DNA from: an uncultured Phascolarctobacterium sp.
Lineage (GTDB): Bacteria; Bacillota; Negativicutes; Acidaminococcales; Acidaminococcaceae
Direction: 5' to 3'
Assembly: GCA_958448515.1 (NCBI GenBank)
Contig: CAUDEF010000001.1
Span: forward strand, 62,001 to 126,000
DNA: 64,000 nt
The notes beneath the pieces are model-generated. The model was not told where the DNA came from. It saw only the letters and a list, made by a program, of their open reading frames with translations, and searched no databases. Of the stretch, positions 40,242-49,976 are shown piece by piece; position 1 is the first letter of the stretch; every line of letters begins with the position of its first letter. Position numbers and translations under genes: made by a program.

Positions 40242-40859
40242 TTATAATGCTTTTGCCATAGCGCTGAATAAAACAGACATTGATACGGCACCCGGATCTT
40301 TAGTACCAAGGCTGCGCTCGCCAATGTTTTTGGCACGTCCAAATTTGGCTACCAGACTTGCAGTATTTTCTGCTCCGGCAGCAGCAGCTTCTGCAGCCGC
40401 CTGCATGATACTCTTTATATCTCCTTCAGCAGCAGCTGCTGCATCAATTGCAGGATATAAAGCATCCACCATCGTTTTATCTCCTACTTTGGCTTTGGAT
40501 ATATCTGCAAAATCTTCCTTAGCCTGGCTGAGCATTGCTTTCAGCTCATCGCAGCTTACTTCCTTTGCTCCTTCTGGAGCACCTTCAGCCAGTCCTCCGA
40601 AAACTGTTCCCCATAACGGGCCTGCGCTGCCGCCATTGCTTGACATAAACAGCATGCTTAAATCATCAAGCAAGTCCTTAATATTATCAGCATCATGAGC
40701 TTCAATTTTAGCTTTCATAGCATCTGCCATTCTTCCGATGGTTACGCCATGATCTCCATCTCCGGCTACACTGTCCAGCTCGCACAAATATTTGCTGCTG
40801 TCTTTAAGCTCCACAGCTGCATTTAAAAGCATTTTTTCCAAAACTTCTAAGGTCAGCAT
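40242..40859 (-). CDS. dhaL: dihydroxyacetone kinase nucleotide-binding subunit DhaL
   Basis: A 205-residue all-helical kinase subunit. The Mg-nucleotide site VAGDGDHGVTIGRMA (about residues 32-46) and SNGGSAGPLWGTVFGG (about 83) are intact. It holds the ADP/ATP that phosphorylates the ketone bound by DhaK. ATG 40859 follows GGGGTG by seven bases. First gene of the operon. Confidence 0.9.
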   Translation of the reverse strand: MLTLEVLEKMLLNAAVELKDSSKYLCELDSVAGDGDHGVTIGRMADAMKAKIEAHDADNIKDLLDDLSMLFMSSNGGSAGPLWGTVFGGLAEGAPEGAKEVSCDELKAMLSQAKEDFADISKAKVGDKTMVDALYPAIDAAAAAEGDIKSIMQAAAEAAAAGAENTASLVAKFGRAKNIGERSLGTKDPGAVSMSVLFSAMAKAL

Positions 40860-40892
40860 TAATATCACCCCGTACATGCTTAATCTACGATC

Positions 40893-40921
40893 ATTTTAAC
40901 ATCTGTCAGAACATTTGTAAA
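40893..40921 (-). promoter_or_regulatory. promoter of the DhaL operon
   Basis: Minus strand: TTTACA (40921-40916), a 17-base spacer containing the small palindrome TCTGACAGA, then TAAAAT (40898-40893). The -35 touches the rocB stop codon. Confidence 0.6.
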
Positions 40922-42484
40922 TTATTTTTCTGAAAATTTATTCTCCCATTGAAAATAGCATAATCTGCGAATAACATCAGGCATCTTTTTACATAAGCTA
41001 TAGATATTAACACGTTCTGTTTTCTGATGAAGATCCTTGCCCCACGGGCCCAGTAAAAGAAAGGGTATCTGTAATTTTTCCAGAACTTCCGTATCAAAAC
41101 TGTAGCCTTTGCTCCACAAGGGAGTATTTTTTGTAAAAGTATGGTAATCATACTTTTTATCAACACCCAGATAGCTGCAGTCAGAAATTCCCATAAAATA
41201 CTGTTTGATTTTAACAGGCAGCAGTTGCTGTAAATATTTTTCCGTTTCAGAAAAATCAGCACACAAGCGATTACTGTTTACAGCAGGATAATAAGGAGGA
41301 GCAAAAGCAATAACCGCTGCTGCTTCATTAAACTGCACAAACTCCAGTATCTGCTCTATAGTGCTGATGGTCAGCTCCGGATATGACAGATTTTTTTGCA
41401 AATCAAACTGCACCTGCTCCTGTAATTTTTCATAAAACTGAGCAAAGCCATCTGTCTTCTCGGCTTCAGCCAAAAGCTCTGCATATGTAAGTACCCTTAC
41501 ACTGTGTCCGCAGTTTTGCTTTTTCATGGCAGCTTCGGCTCCAGCCTTGCATTTTTCCTGCATCCATACCAGTACTTCTTCCGGAGTTTTGCTGAAGTTT
41601 AAAATATTGCAGTATCCTGCACATCTCAGTGGCAGAGAAAAATCATACTCCCGTTTCAAATCCCGCATAAAGCTCCATACCGGCGGAATAGTTTTTTCGT
41701 CTCCGGCACTGTCACAGAAACTGTAATCAGCTTCACTGCAGGAAATAATTTCTGCCAGTACTGTAACCGGATTTACCCCCTGACTGTAACTGCCTATCTG
41801 TACGGATTTTCCCTGTACTACAACTACTGGCAAAATTTTGCCCACACTGCCTGCATAAGCCGTCTGCACTCCGTTTTCCATGCTGTTTGGCTCGCAGTTT
41901 ATCGCCAGTACATATTCAAGGTTATATTTATCCCGCAGCTCCTGCAATAGCGGCAGGCAACTTCGCATGCCTGCAGAAAAAGCTTCTTCATCGGGAACCG
42001 AAATAAACAGCAGGCTTCCTGCATCACAACTTCCGGCATACTCTTCCAGTAAGGCCATCTGCAGAGCAGTTCCGCCTTTCATATCACAGCTGCCCCTGCC
42101 AAAAAGCCACTCTCCCGACTTTAAATCATCTAAAGCGTCCTGAGCAAGAGGTACAGTTTTTAACACTTCAACTAACCGTTCATGATTTGTTGCACACTCT
42201 GCTATATTGCCGTAAACTTCCGTATTTACAACATCGTGATGCCCCATGAAAATAACAGTTTTCTTACTTTTTCCCAGTACCAGTCCGTAAACGGTATTGC
42301 GTTTATGTATATCATCAGCCACTGCATATAATCCGCACTGGTCACAATGACTCTGAAAATATTCCAGCTCCTGCAAAAACTGCAAAATATATTGCTCTGC
42401 CTTCTGCTCCTGAGCAGTATTTGTGGGGCTGTAGGCTGTAACAAGCTCTCCCGTCAGCTGCAGAATTCTTTGCTCCAGCATCAT
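40922..42484 (-). CDS. rocB: RocB-type M20 peptidase-like protein
   Basis: A 520-residue protein of the RocB branch of the M20 metallopeptidases, which occurs in arginine-utilisation loci of Bacillus; its biochemical role is not established. Metal-site blocks are FMGHHDVVNTEVYG (about residue 75) and FGRGSCDMKGGTALQMALLEE (about 129-149), with later SVPDEEAFSAGM. The ATG follows directly on the stop of the DUF1847 gene, so the two form an operon. No other arginine genes are nearby. Confidence 0.85.
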   Translation of the reverse strand: MMLEQRILQLTGELVTAYSPTNTAQEQKAEQYILQFLQELEYFQSHCDQCGLYAVADDIHKRNTVYGLVLGKSKKTVIFMGHHDVVNTEVYGNIAECATNHERLVEVLKTVPLAQDALDDLKSGEWLFGRGSCDMKGGTALQMALLEEYAGSCDAGSLLFISVPDEEAFSAGMRSCLPLLQELRDKYNLEYVLAINCEPNSMENGVQTAYAGSVGKILPVVVVQGKSVQIGSYSQGVNPVTVLAEIISCSEADYSFCDSAGDEKTIPPVWSFMRDLKREYDFSLPLRCAGYCNILNFSKTPEEVLVWMQEKCKAGAEAAMKKQNCGHSVRVLTYAELLAEAEKTDGFAQFYEKLQEQVQFDLQKNLSYPELTISTIEQILEFVQFNEAAAVIAFAPPYYPAVNSNRLCADFSETEKYLQQLLPVKIKQYFMGISDCSYLGVDKKYDYHTFTKNTPLWSKGYSFDTEVLEKLQIPFLLLGPWGKDLHQKTERVNIYSLCKKMPDVIRRLCYFQWENKFSEK

Positions 42485-43081
42485 TTACACTGTACCTTCT
42501 TCCAAAATACCAAGTTTTCTTCTCCAGTAACGGGAATATACTGCTCCTGCCGGATTATTGGCCAGTACCCTGTCTTTGGTAATTAAACTGCTTACCGGTG
42601 CCGCAGATTCTTTGGTAAAAATCATATCATGTCCTACGCAGAGGCCTATGATAAAGTTTACCTCTGTCCCGCCTTCATTGAGAATTTTCGCCTGCAGCTT
42701 GGGATTGCACATAGCCTCCCTTTGATCGGGTTTGATTTTTTCCAGATTCAGCATACCTTTATCTATGGAACATGTTTTGCAGCAGACAGATTCTACAGCA
42801 ATACCTGCATTTTTAAAATACTCTGCACAAAATTTAGCCTCATGGGCAAGACCTATGCAAAACGCAATTCCTATTTTTTTAATGCCCATCTGCTGAACAA
42901 AAAATAAGCTCTCCTCCAAACGAGTCATTTTCAGATAATTTCTGCTTTCTGTAGCTGACGCAGCCTGCATAATTTTTCTGTCTTCTTCATCGTAAAAGCT
43001 GACGGCTTCTTCCGGACTGTATCTGGTACAGTTCTGTCCTTTGGTATAGCAATTGTGATGTTTGCAAAATGCACAATTCAT
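42485..43081 (-). CDS. DUF1847 family Cys-rich protein
   Basis: A 198-residue protein of the DUF1847 family found in anaerobes. It is cysteine-rich from the start (MNCAFCKHHNCYTKGQNC) with KKIGIAFCIGLAHEAKFCAE and FIIGLCVGHDMIF later, suggesting metal-cluster binding; function unknown. ATG 43081 follows GGGGG; an in-frame extension to 43111 has no ribosome site. Confidence 0.85.
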   Translation of the reverse strand: MNCAFCKHHNCYTKGQNCTRYSPEEAVSFYDEEDRKIMQAASATESRNYLKMTRLEESLFFVQQMGIKKIGIAFCIGLAHEAKFCAEYFKNAGIAVESVCCKTCSIDKGMLNLEKIKPDQREAMCNPKLQAKILNEGGTEVNFIIGLCVGHDMIFTKESAAPVSSLITKDRVLANNPAGAVYSRYWRRKLGILEEGTV

Positions 43082-43291
43082 AAAAATTCCCCCTTCTGCA
43101 CTCCTGTTCATATAACAATCTGATGAACTTCATACCCTTTATATTCTGCGCTGCTGCATGATATCCTCTCTTTATTTAAAGTTTAAAAGCACAGTCAAAA
43201 ACTGGTAATAATTATAGATATATGATATTATATTTAAGTTAAGATATATTTTTAATGAAATCTATTCTCAATAAAAAACTTAGGTGATAAA

Positions 43292-43957
43292 ATGTCCCTT
43301 TCCGGTAAAGATTTTGCCTATCCGGCAATGCTTAATTTAAAGGATAAAAAGTGCATAATTATCGGCGGCGGCAGCGTTGCAGCCAGAAAACTTGCTGCTT
43401 TAGCCAAAGCAGGAGCGGCAGTAACTATTGTTGCTCCATCATTTTGCAGTCAGCTTGCTGAACTGGCAGAAAATGTCCCCTGCCAGCTGATCAGCTCTGC
43501 CTACGATAAAAAGTATCTTCATGGTGCCTTTCTCGTTGTGGCAGCTACAGATAGCTTTGATGTTAATCGTCAGATTACCTGTGATGCACCTTTTTTATGC
43601 AACAATATCACGGAACCGGAACTAAGCAATTTTACTGTGCCTTCAGTAATCGAAGCAGGCAGTATTACCATAGCAGTTGCTACAGGAGGGGTACCTGCCT
43701 ACACAAGATTATTAAAAACATATCTTTCGGAAACAATAAACTCTGATTTTGCAGAATTCAATGATTTTCTTTTAACTGTGCGGCAGCAGGTCAAAGAGAT
43801 TCCTTCCACACCCGGTCAAAGAACTCTCTTCTGGCGCTCCGTACTTACCAAAGAAATTACTGAACTACTTGAAACTGGAAACATTTCTAAAGCAAAGGAG
43901 AAAATATTAGATGCAGTTAACAGTTTTAGGACTCAATCACAGAACGGCACCTGTTGA
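43292..43957 (+). CDS. sirC: precorrin-2 dehydrogenase (siroheme synthase N-terminal type)
   Basis: A 221-residue NAD-dependent enzyme oxidising precorrin-2 to sirohydrochlorin. The Rossmann motif is CIIIGGGSVAARKLAALAKAG (residues 18-38), followed by VVAATDSFDVN and NNITEPELSNFTVPS; CysG/Met8-type helical domains follow. It lacks the methyltransferase part, which is encoded separately by cobA-hemD. Its end overlaps hemA by 47 bases. First gene of the tetrapyrrole operon. Confidence 0.88.
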   Translation: MSLSGKDFAYPAMLNLKDKKCIIIGGGSVAARKLAALAKAGAAVTIVAPSFCSQLAELAENVPCQLISSAYDKKYLHGAFLVVAATDSFDVNRQITCDAPFLCNNITEPELSNFTVPSVIEAGSITIAVATGGVPAYTRLLKTYLSETINSDFAEFNDFLLTVRQQVKEIPSTPGQRTLFWRSVLTKEITELLETGNISKAKEKILDAVNSFRTQSQNGTC

Positions 43958-45215
43958 AATACGCGAACGCTTTAATTTTACTGCCGACCGTGTAGCCAGC
44001 ATTATCCGCCGTCTGCGAAACTATGATAATATTCCGGAAGCAGTTCTGCTTTCTACCTGCAACCGTACCGAGCTTTACATGGTTATGGAAAATACAGACG
44101 AGTCCATTCCTTTTATCAAAAGCCTTTTGAAACATTTGGCAGGCGAAGAATATAAATTCGACTATTTTTACAATTTATCCGGCACCCAGTGTGTACGCCA
44201 TCTTTTTCGCGTAGCCTCCAGCCTTGATTCTCTTGTTATAGGCGAAGGTCAGATTTTAAGCCAGATAAAAAATGCCTATCATATTTCCCGTTCTGTGGGA
44301 ATGACTGATGTTGTATTGAACACTTTGTTTAACAAGGCTATTGCCGTAGGTAAACGCGTACGTACAGAAACCAAAATAGCTTACAGCAGCGTTTCAGTAT
44401 CTTCTGCAGCAGTTGATCTGGCAATAGAAATACTCGGCAATCTTGAAACAGCCAATATTCTGGTTCTCGGAGCCGGACACATGAGCGAGCTTACCGCCCG
44501 CCATCTGATTGATAAAGGTGCCAGCACAATTTTTGTCAGCAACCGCAACCTTGACCATGCTCAGGAACTCGCGCAAAAATTCAACGGCACAGCAATTCCT
44601 TACGCACAAATGTTTAAACAGGCTTCCAAGGCAGATATTATCATAACCTCTACAGGTGCGCCGCACTATGTACTGACAGCAGAAAACCTCGGTCCGCTGC
44701 TTGTTGACCGCCGTGATAAACCGCTGATTTTAATTGATATTGCCGTGCCTCGTGATGTTGATCCCCGTCTTGGCGAAATGGAAGGCGTAACTGTTTATAA
44801 TATTGACGATCTGGAAAACGTAGTCGATATCAACAAAAATTTCCGCAGCAGCGAAGCACAGATGGCTGCTCAGATTATAGAAGAAGAAATTCTGTCTCTT
44901 AAAGAGCGCCTGCGCTACTATACCATGCGTCCGGTAATGGTTCAGCTCCATGACAAAATGAATTTTCTGCGCCAGAAGATTCTCAAAAAAGCCTTTGTCA
45001 AAATGCCTGATCTTACAGACAAAGAGCGACGCATTATTGACCTTATGACTCAGCGTCTGGAGCATAAATTCCTGCGCGAGCCCATGAAAATAATGAACAG
45101 AGTTGCCGGTACCGAACGTGAAGATTACTACAGAAAAATAATTTGTGAGCTGTTCCTGCTCAATGAAACAGGAGAGGAGTTTGGCGATGAAGACATGTTT
45201 AAAGATTGGGACTAG
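43911..45215 (+). CDS. hemA: glutamyl-tRNA reductase
   Basis: A 434-residue enzyme making glutamate-1-semialdehyde from Glu-tRNA, the first committed step of C5 tetrapyrrole synthesis. LLSTCNRTELY has the catalytic cysteine (about residue 48), GEGQILSQIKNAY follows, and LVLGAGHMSELTARHL is the NADPH site; the C-terminal dimerisation helices are complete. AAAGGAG precedes ATG 43911. It overlaps genes on both sides. Confidence 0.96.
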   Translation: MQLTVLGLNHRTAPVEIRERFNFTADRVASIIRRLRNYDNIPEAVLLSTCNRTELYMVMENTDESIPFIKSLLKHLAGEEYKFDYFYNLSGTQCVRHLFRVASSLDSLVIGEGQILSQIKNAYHISRSVGMTDVVLNTLFNKAIAVGKRVRTETKIAYSSVSVSSAAVDLAIEILGNLETANILVLGAGHMSELTARHLIDKGASTIFVSNRNLDHAQELAQKFNGTAIPYAQMFKQASKADIIITSTGAPHYVLTAENLGPLLVDRRDKPLILIDIAVPRDVDPRLGEMEGVTVYNIDDLENVVDINKNFRSSEAQMAAQIIEEEILSLKERLRYYTMRPVMVQLHDKMNFLRQKILKKAFVKMPDLTDKERRIIDLMTQRLEHKFLREPMKIMNRVAGTEREDYYRKIICELFLLNETGEEFGDEDMFKDWD

Positions 45216-46107
45216 ACAAAGTCTTTTAGCTTTATGGCAAAGCAATCATATTGCCGCTTTACTTAAGGAAAAATATCCTGAATGTGAAGTTGTTTTGAAA
45301 AAAATCGTCACTAAAGGTGATAAAATCTTAGATGTACCTTTGGCGAAAATAGGCGGCAAAGGCCTGTTTACCAAAGAAATCGAAGCAGAGCTTCTGGACG
45401 GTACTGTAGATCTTGCCGTACACAGCCTTAAAGACATGCCTACAGTTTTGCCGGAAGGCCTGTGCCTTACAGCCATTACCACCCGCGCCAATGTAGGTGA
45501 TGCTTTTGTCAGCAATAAATACTCATCCTTTGCCGAACTTCCCGAAGGAGCAGTTCTTGGCACTTCCAGCCTGCGCCGCAAAGCCCAGCTGCTTGCCATG
45601 CGCCCCGACCTGAAAATTGTCGATTTGCGCGGCAACGTTGATACCCGCCTGCGCAAGCTTGATGAAGGACAGATGGATGCCATCATTTTGGCAGCTGCAG
45701 GTTTGGAAAGACTTGGATATAAAGACCGCATTAAGGAAGTTATTCCTGTAAGTACCTGTATCCCTGCTGTGGGTCAGGGAGCGCTGGCAATTGAATGCCG
45801 TACCGACAATACCGAAGTACGCGAAATGCTGGCCTTTTTAAATGACACTGCAGCCAAACAGGCTACTGATGCTGAAAGAGCTTTTCTCGGTCTTATTGAA
45901 GGCGGCTGTCAGGTTCCTATTGGCGTTCATGCTAGTGTGCAAAATGAAGAAATTACTGTTGAGGCAATTATTGCTTCATTAGATGGTCAAACAGTTTTAA
46001 GAAATAAAATAACCGGCAAAGCTCAGGAGGCAGAAGAGCTTGGCCGTCAGCTGGGCACTAAAATGCTTGCTGAAGGCGGCAGCCAGATTCTTGCCTCTAT
46101 CTTATAA
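45187..46107 (+). CDS. hemC: porphobilinogen deaminase (hydroxymethylbilane synthase)
   Basis: A 306-residue enzyme joining four porphobilinogens. KIGTRQSLLALWQS at the start, VHSLKDMPTVLPEGL, DLRGNVDTRLRKLDEGQ and the dipyrromethane-cofactor cysteine in IEGGCQVPIGVHA (about residue 240) are present. ATG 45187 overlaps the hemA end, with GAGGAG upstream. Confidence 0.96.
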   Translation: MKTCLKIGTRQSLLALWQSNHIAALLKEKYPECEVVLKKIVTKGDKILDVPLAKIGGKGLFTKEIEAELLDGTVDLAVHSLKDMPTVLPEGLCLTAITTRANVGDAFVSNKYSSFAELPEGAVLGTSSLRRKAQLLAMRPDLKIVDLRGNVDTRLRKLDEGQMDAIILAAAGLERLGYKDRIKEVIPVSTCIPAVGQGALAIECRTDNTEVREMLAFLNDTAAKQATDAERAFLGLIEGGCQVPIGVHASVQNEEITVEAIIASLDGQTVLRNKITGKAQEAEELGRQLGTKMLAEGGSQILASIL

Positions 46108-46120
46108 GGAGTGTGACAAA

Positions 46121-47638
46121 ATGACAAAAAAGGGTAAAGTATATCTTATCGGTGCAGGCCCTGGCGATCCGGGTCTTTTAGGTTTGAAAGCCAAAGAATG
46201 TCTGGAAACTGCTGATGCAGTTGTTTATGACCGTCTGGCAGACCCGCGCATTTTAGCATATGCACGCAAAGATGCAGAAATGATTTATGTTGGCAAGGCA
46301 AGCGCTAATCACACCATGCGTCAGCCTGATATCAATAAACTTCTGGTAAAACTTGCAGCAGAAGGAAAGAAAGTTGCCCGTTTAAAAGGCGGCGATCCTT
46401 TTGTTTTTGGCCGCGGCGGCGAAGAAGCTATTGAGCTTTTAGAAGCAGGACTGCCTTTTGAATTTGTTCCCGGTGTTACTTCTGCCATTGCTGTAGCTGA
46501 ATATGCGGGTATTCCTGTAACACATCGTCATGTAGCTACTTCTTTTGCTGTAGTTACCGGTCACGAAGATCCCACCAAAGGAGAATCCACCATTAACTGG
46601 AAAGGTCTGGCAACCTCTGTAGATACTCTGGTATTTTTAATGGGTGTAGAAAATATTGAACGCATCAGCAGCCAGCTGATTGCCAACGGCCGCAGTGCTG
46701 AATGCCCGGCAGCAGTTATCCGCTGGGGCACACGCCCAGAGCAGCGTACTCTTGTTACCACTTTGGGACAGGCTGCAGCTGATGTGAAAAAATATAATTT
46801 AAAACCACCTGCAATTTTCCTGGTAGGCGAAGTTGTTAAACTCCGTCAGCAGCTGCAGTGGTTTGACAATAAACCGCTCTTTGGCAAAACCGTTGTTGTT
46901 ACCAGAGCCCGTGCACAGGCAAGCGAGCTTACCAAAAAACTGGAAGAACAGGGCGCACGTGTACTGGAAGTACCGGCAATTAAAATTGTTCCTCCTGCTG
47001 ATTACGCACCGCTGCAAAAAGCTGTTGCCGAAATCAGCACCTATAAATGGCTTGTTTTCACCAGTGCCAACGGCGTGGACTATTTCTTTGAACAATTAAA
47101 AGCAGCAGGTAAGGACAGCCGCTCTCTTGCAGGTGTTCAGATTGCCGCTATAGGCAGTGCTACTGCCAAAGCACTAACCGCTTACGGCATTACCGCTGAT
47201 CTCATTCCGTCTGCCTATAAAGCAGAAGAGCTTGCCGAAGCACTGCAGGATAAAATTACTGCCGGAGACAGAATTCTTATTGCACGTGCCAAAGTTGCCC
47301 GTGAAGTTTTACCGGAAAGCCTCCGCAAAATCGGCGCAGAAGTAAATGTTGTTACTGCTTATGAAACAGTAGCAGACTGCGAAAATAAAGCAGAGCTTAT
47401 CGAAGCTCTTGAAAGCGGCGAAGCTGACATGGTTACCTTTACCAGCTCCTCTACCGTAACCAATTTACTTAATGTATTGGAAGATAAAAAAGAATTACTC
47501 ACTAAAGTGCAGCTGGCGGTTATCGGTCCTGTTACTGCAGAAACCTGCATCAAAAACGGACTGACACCTACCATAGCTGCTGAAGAATATACTATTGACG
47601 GTTTAATGTCCGCCATTGAAAGTTATTACAAGGAGTGA
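46121..47638 (+). CDS. cobA-hemD: uroporphyrinogen-III methyltransferase / synthase fusion
   Basis: A 505-residue bifunctional protein. Residues 1 to about 245 are the SAM-dependent methyltransferase (YLIGAGPGDPGLLGLKA, RLKGGDPFVFGRGGEEA, GVTSAIAVAEYAGIPVTHR) giving precorrin-2; residues from about 255 to the end are HemD (VVVTRARAQASEL, FTSANGVDYF, TFTSSSTVTNLL), which cyclises hydroxymethylbilane. Together they run from the HemC product to precorrin-2. AAGGAG precedes ATG 46121. Confidence 0.95.
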   Translation: MTKKGKVYLIGAGPGDPGLLGLKAKECLETADAVVYDRLADPRILAYARKDAEMIYVGKASANHTMRQPDINKLLVKLAAEGKKVARLKGGDPFVFGRGGEEAIELLEAGLPFEFVPGVTSAIAVAEYAGIPVTHRHVATSFAVVTGHEDPTKGESTINWKGLATSVDTLVFLMGVENIERISSQLIANGRSAECPAAVIRWGTRPEQRTLVTTLGQAAADVKKYNLKPPAIFLVGEVVKLRQQLQWFDNKPLFGKTVVVTRARAQASELTKKLEEQGARVLEVPAIKIVPPADYAPLQKAVAEISTYKWLVFTSANGVDYFFEQLKAAGKDSRSLAGVQIAAIGSATAKALTAYGITADLIPSAYKAEELAEALQDKITAGDRILIARAKVAREVLPESLRKIGAEVNVVTAYETVADCENKAELIEALESGEADMVTFTSSSTVTNLLNVLEDKKELLTKVQLAVIGPVTAETCIKNGLTPTIAAEEYTIDGLMSAIESYYKE

Positions 47639-47643
47639 TGAAC

Positions 47644-48624
47644 ATGGGCTTTCCTATCTACCGCCCTCGTCGTATGCGCGCTAATGAAAATCTGCGCAGC
47701 ATGATTCGTGAGACTGAACTTTCTGTCAAAGATCTTATTTTTCCTATCTTTGTAGTTCCGGGAAAAAATATTAAACACGAAATCGAATCTCTTCCGGGAA
47801 ACTATCACTGGTCTTTAGATCGAGTAATGGAATGTGTTGATGAAGTAGTTGCTCTGGGTATTCCCTCTGTAATTTTATTCGGTATTCCTTCTTACAAAAA
47901 CGCTGTAGGCAGCAGTGCCTGGGACATGGAAGAACCTGTACAGCAGGCCTGCATGCTCATTAAGGCAAAATATCCTGAACTTGTTATCACAACTGATGTA
48001 TGCCTGTGCGAATATACCGAGCATGGTCATTGCGGCGTTCTGGAAAACGGCTGCACTGTAAATAATGACGAAACCCTGCCTTTGCTGGCTAAAGTTGCTG
48101 TTTCTCATGCCAAAGCAGGTGCAGATATTATTGCACCGTCCAACATGATGGACGGCTACGTACAGGCTATTCGCAATGCTCTTGATGAAGCAGGCTTTAC
48201 TAATATTCCCATTATGGCTTATTCAGCAAAATACGCATCTGCTTACTATGGTCCTTTCCGCGCCGCTGCAGATTCTACTCCGGCTGCAGGTGACCGCAAA
48301 GGTTACCAGATGGACCCGGCCAACAGTGATGAAGCAATCCGTGAAACTGCCCTTGATATTGAAGAAGGCGCAGACATTATCATGGTAAAACCTGCTCTGG
48401 CATTTTTAGATATTGTTCAGCGCATGCATGACACCTTTAACCGTCCTTTGTGCGTTTACAATGTAAGCGGTGAATTTGCCATGGTTAAGGCCGCAGCTGA
48501 AAAAGGCTGGATTGACGAAAAACGCATTGTTATGGAAACTATGCTTGGCTTTAAACGTGCCGGTGCAAAAATGATAATTACCTATCATGCTCTTGATGTA
48601 GCTAAATGGCTTCAGGAAAAATAA
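47644..48624 (+). CDS. hemB: delta-aminolevulinic acid dehydratase (porphobilinogen synthase)
   Basis: A 326-residue enzyme condensing two 5-aminolevulinates. The zinc-site cysteines are in TDVCLCEYTEHGHCG (about residues 118-132), and catalytic lysines lie in AYSAKYASAYYGPFR and IMVKPALAFLD. Of several in-frame starts, ATG 47644 is best spaced (nine bases) from AAGGAG. Confidence 0.95.
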   Translation: MGFPIYRPRRMRANENLRSMIRETELSVKDLIFPIFVVPGKNIKHEIESLPGNYHWSLDRVMECVDEVVALGIPSVILFGIPSYKNAVGSSAWDMEEPVQQACMLIKAKYPELVITTDVCLCEYTEHGHCGVLENGCTVNNDETLPLLAKVAVSHAKAGADIIAPSNMMDGYVQAIRNALDEAGFTNIPIMAYSAKYASAYYGPFRAAADSTPAAGDRKGYQMDPANSDEAIRETALDIEEGADIIMVKPALAFLDIVQRMHDTFNRPLCVYNVSGEFAMVKAAAEKGWIDEKRIVMETMLGFKRAGAKMIITYHALDVAKWLQEK

Positions 48625-48638
48625 ACAAGGAGATAAGA

Positions 48639-49934
48639 ATGGAACTTATAAAATCTCAAGCTGCTTTTGAAGAAGCACGTCAATATATACCCGGCGGCGT
48701 AAACAGCCCTGTACGTTCTTTCCGCAGCGTTGGCGGTGTTCCGCCATTTATTGCTGGAGGCAAAGGCAGTAAAATTTATGATATTGACGGCAATGAATAT
48801 ATCGATTATGTATTATCCTATGGTCCTTTGCTGATGGGTCATGTGCCTGACTGTGTAACAGAAGCTATAAAACAGGCTGCAGAAAAAGGCACTTCCTATG
48901 GTGCTCCTACTCCTGCAGAAACTGAACTGGCAAAGCTGGTATGCAGGCTTGTTCCTTCTATGGAAATGGTTCGCATGGTTAACAGCGGCACTGAAGCAAC
49001 TATGAGCGCATTGCGCCTTGCCCGTGCCTATACCGGCCGTGACTGCATTGTTAAATTTGTCGGCTGCTATCATGGTCACCATGACAGTCTGCTTGTAAAA
49101 GCAGGCAGCGGTGCGGCAACATTTGGTGTTCCAGACAGCCCCGGCGTACCTAAAGCAGTAGCTTCTACAACTATAACCGTACCTTTTAACGATCTGCCGG
49201 CTTTGGAAGAAGTTTTTGCTGAACGCGGCAGCGAAATTGCTGCTGTTATCTTAGAGCCAACTCCTGGCAACATGGGTCTTGTACTTCCCCATGAAGGTTA
49301 CCTTGAAGCAGTTCGTGAACTTACCAAAAAATATGGTTCATTATTAATCTGTGATGAAGTTATGAGTGGTTTCCGCAGTGCTCAGGGCGGCAGCCAATCC
49401 TTATATGACATTGATCCTGATATCACCTGCCTTGGCAAAGTTATTGGCGGAGGTCTGCCTGTAGCAGCTTACGGCGGCAAACGTGAGATTATGGAAATGG
49501 TTGCTCCTGCTGGTCCCATGTATCAGGCAGGTACCTTAAGTGGCAATCCGCTGGCTATGGCTGCCGGTATCGCTGCACTTACCTACATGGAAGAAAATAA
49601 TGTATGCGAAAAACTGGAAAGCATGACAGCTATCCTTACCGGCGGTCTGGAAAAAGCTGCTGCTGAAGCAGGTTTACCTGTACAGATTCATCGCCTTGGC
49701 AGTATGTTCACTGTTTTCTTCAGCGATAAACCTGTTACTGATTATGCATCTGCAGCTGAATGCGATTTGGAGGCTTTCAAAATTTATTTCCACAGCATGC
49801 TGCAGCAGGGTATTTATCTGCCTCCTTCTCAGTTTGAAACCAACTTCATTTCTCTGGCTCACTCACCGGAAGATATTCAAAAAACTATCGACGCTGCCAA
49901 AAAAGCATTTGCAGAAGTAAAAAAGAGCAAATAA
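48639..49934 (+). CDS. hemL: glutamate-1-semialdehyde 2,1-aminomutase
   Basis: A 431-residue PLP enzyme making 5-aminolevulinate from the HemA product. PGGVNSPVRSFRSVGG at the start, VNSGTEATMSALRLAR, CDEVMSGFRSAQGG and the PLP lysine in CLGKVIGGGLPVAAYGG (about residue 268) are diagnostic. Last gene of the operon, with a terminator eight bases on. Confidence 0.96.
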   Translation: MELIKSQAAFEEARQYIPGGVNSPVRSFRSVGGVPPFIAGGKGSKIYDIDGNEYIDYVLSYGPLLMGHVPDCVTEAIKQAAEKGTSYGAPTPAETELAKLVCRLVPSMEMVRMVNSGTEATMSALRLARAYTGRDCIVKFVGCYHGHHDSLLVKAGSGAATFGVPDSPGVPKAVASTTITVPFNDLPALEEVFAERGSEIAAVILEPTPGNMGLVLPHEGYLEAVRELTKKYGSLLICDEVMSGFRSAQGGSQSLYDIDPDITCLGKVIGGGLPVAAYGGKREIMEMVAPAGPMYQAGTLSGNPLAMAAGIAALTYMEENNVCEKLESMTAILTGGLEKAAAEAGLPVQIHRLGSMFTVFFSDKPVTDYASAAECDLEAFKIYFHSMLQQGIYLPPSQFETNFISLAHSPEDIQKTIDAAKKAFAEVKKSK

Positions 49935-49941
49935 GTAAGAC

Positions 49942-49974
49942 AAAAAGGACCTCAATTGCATGAGGTCCTTTTTT
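49942..49974 (+). terminator. hem operon terminator
   Basis: AAAAAGGACCTCA / TGAGGTCCTTTTT stem with a six-base loop and a run of T residues. Confidence 0.9.
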
Positions 49975-49976
49975 AG

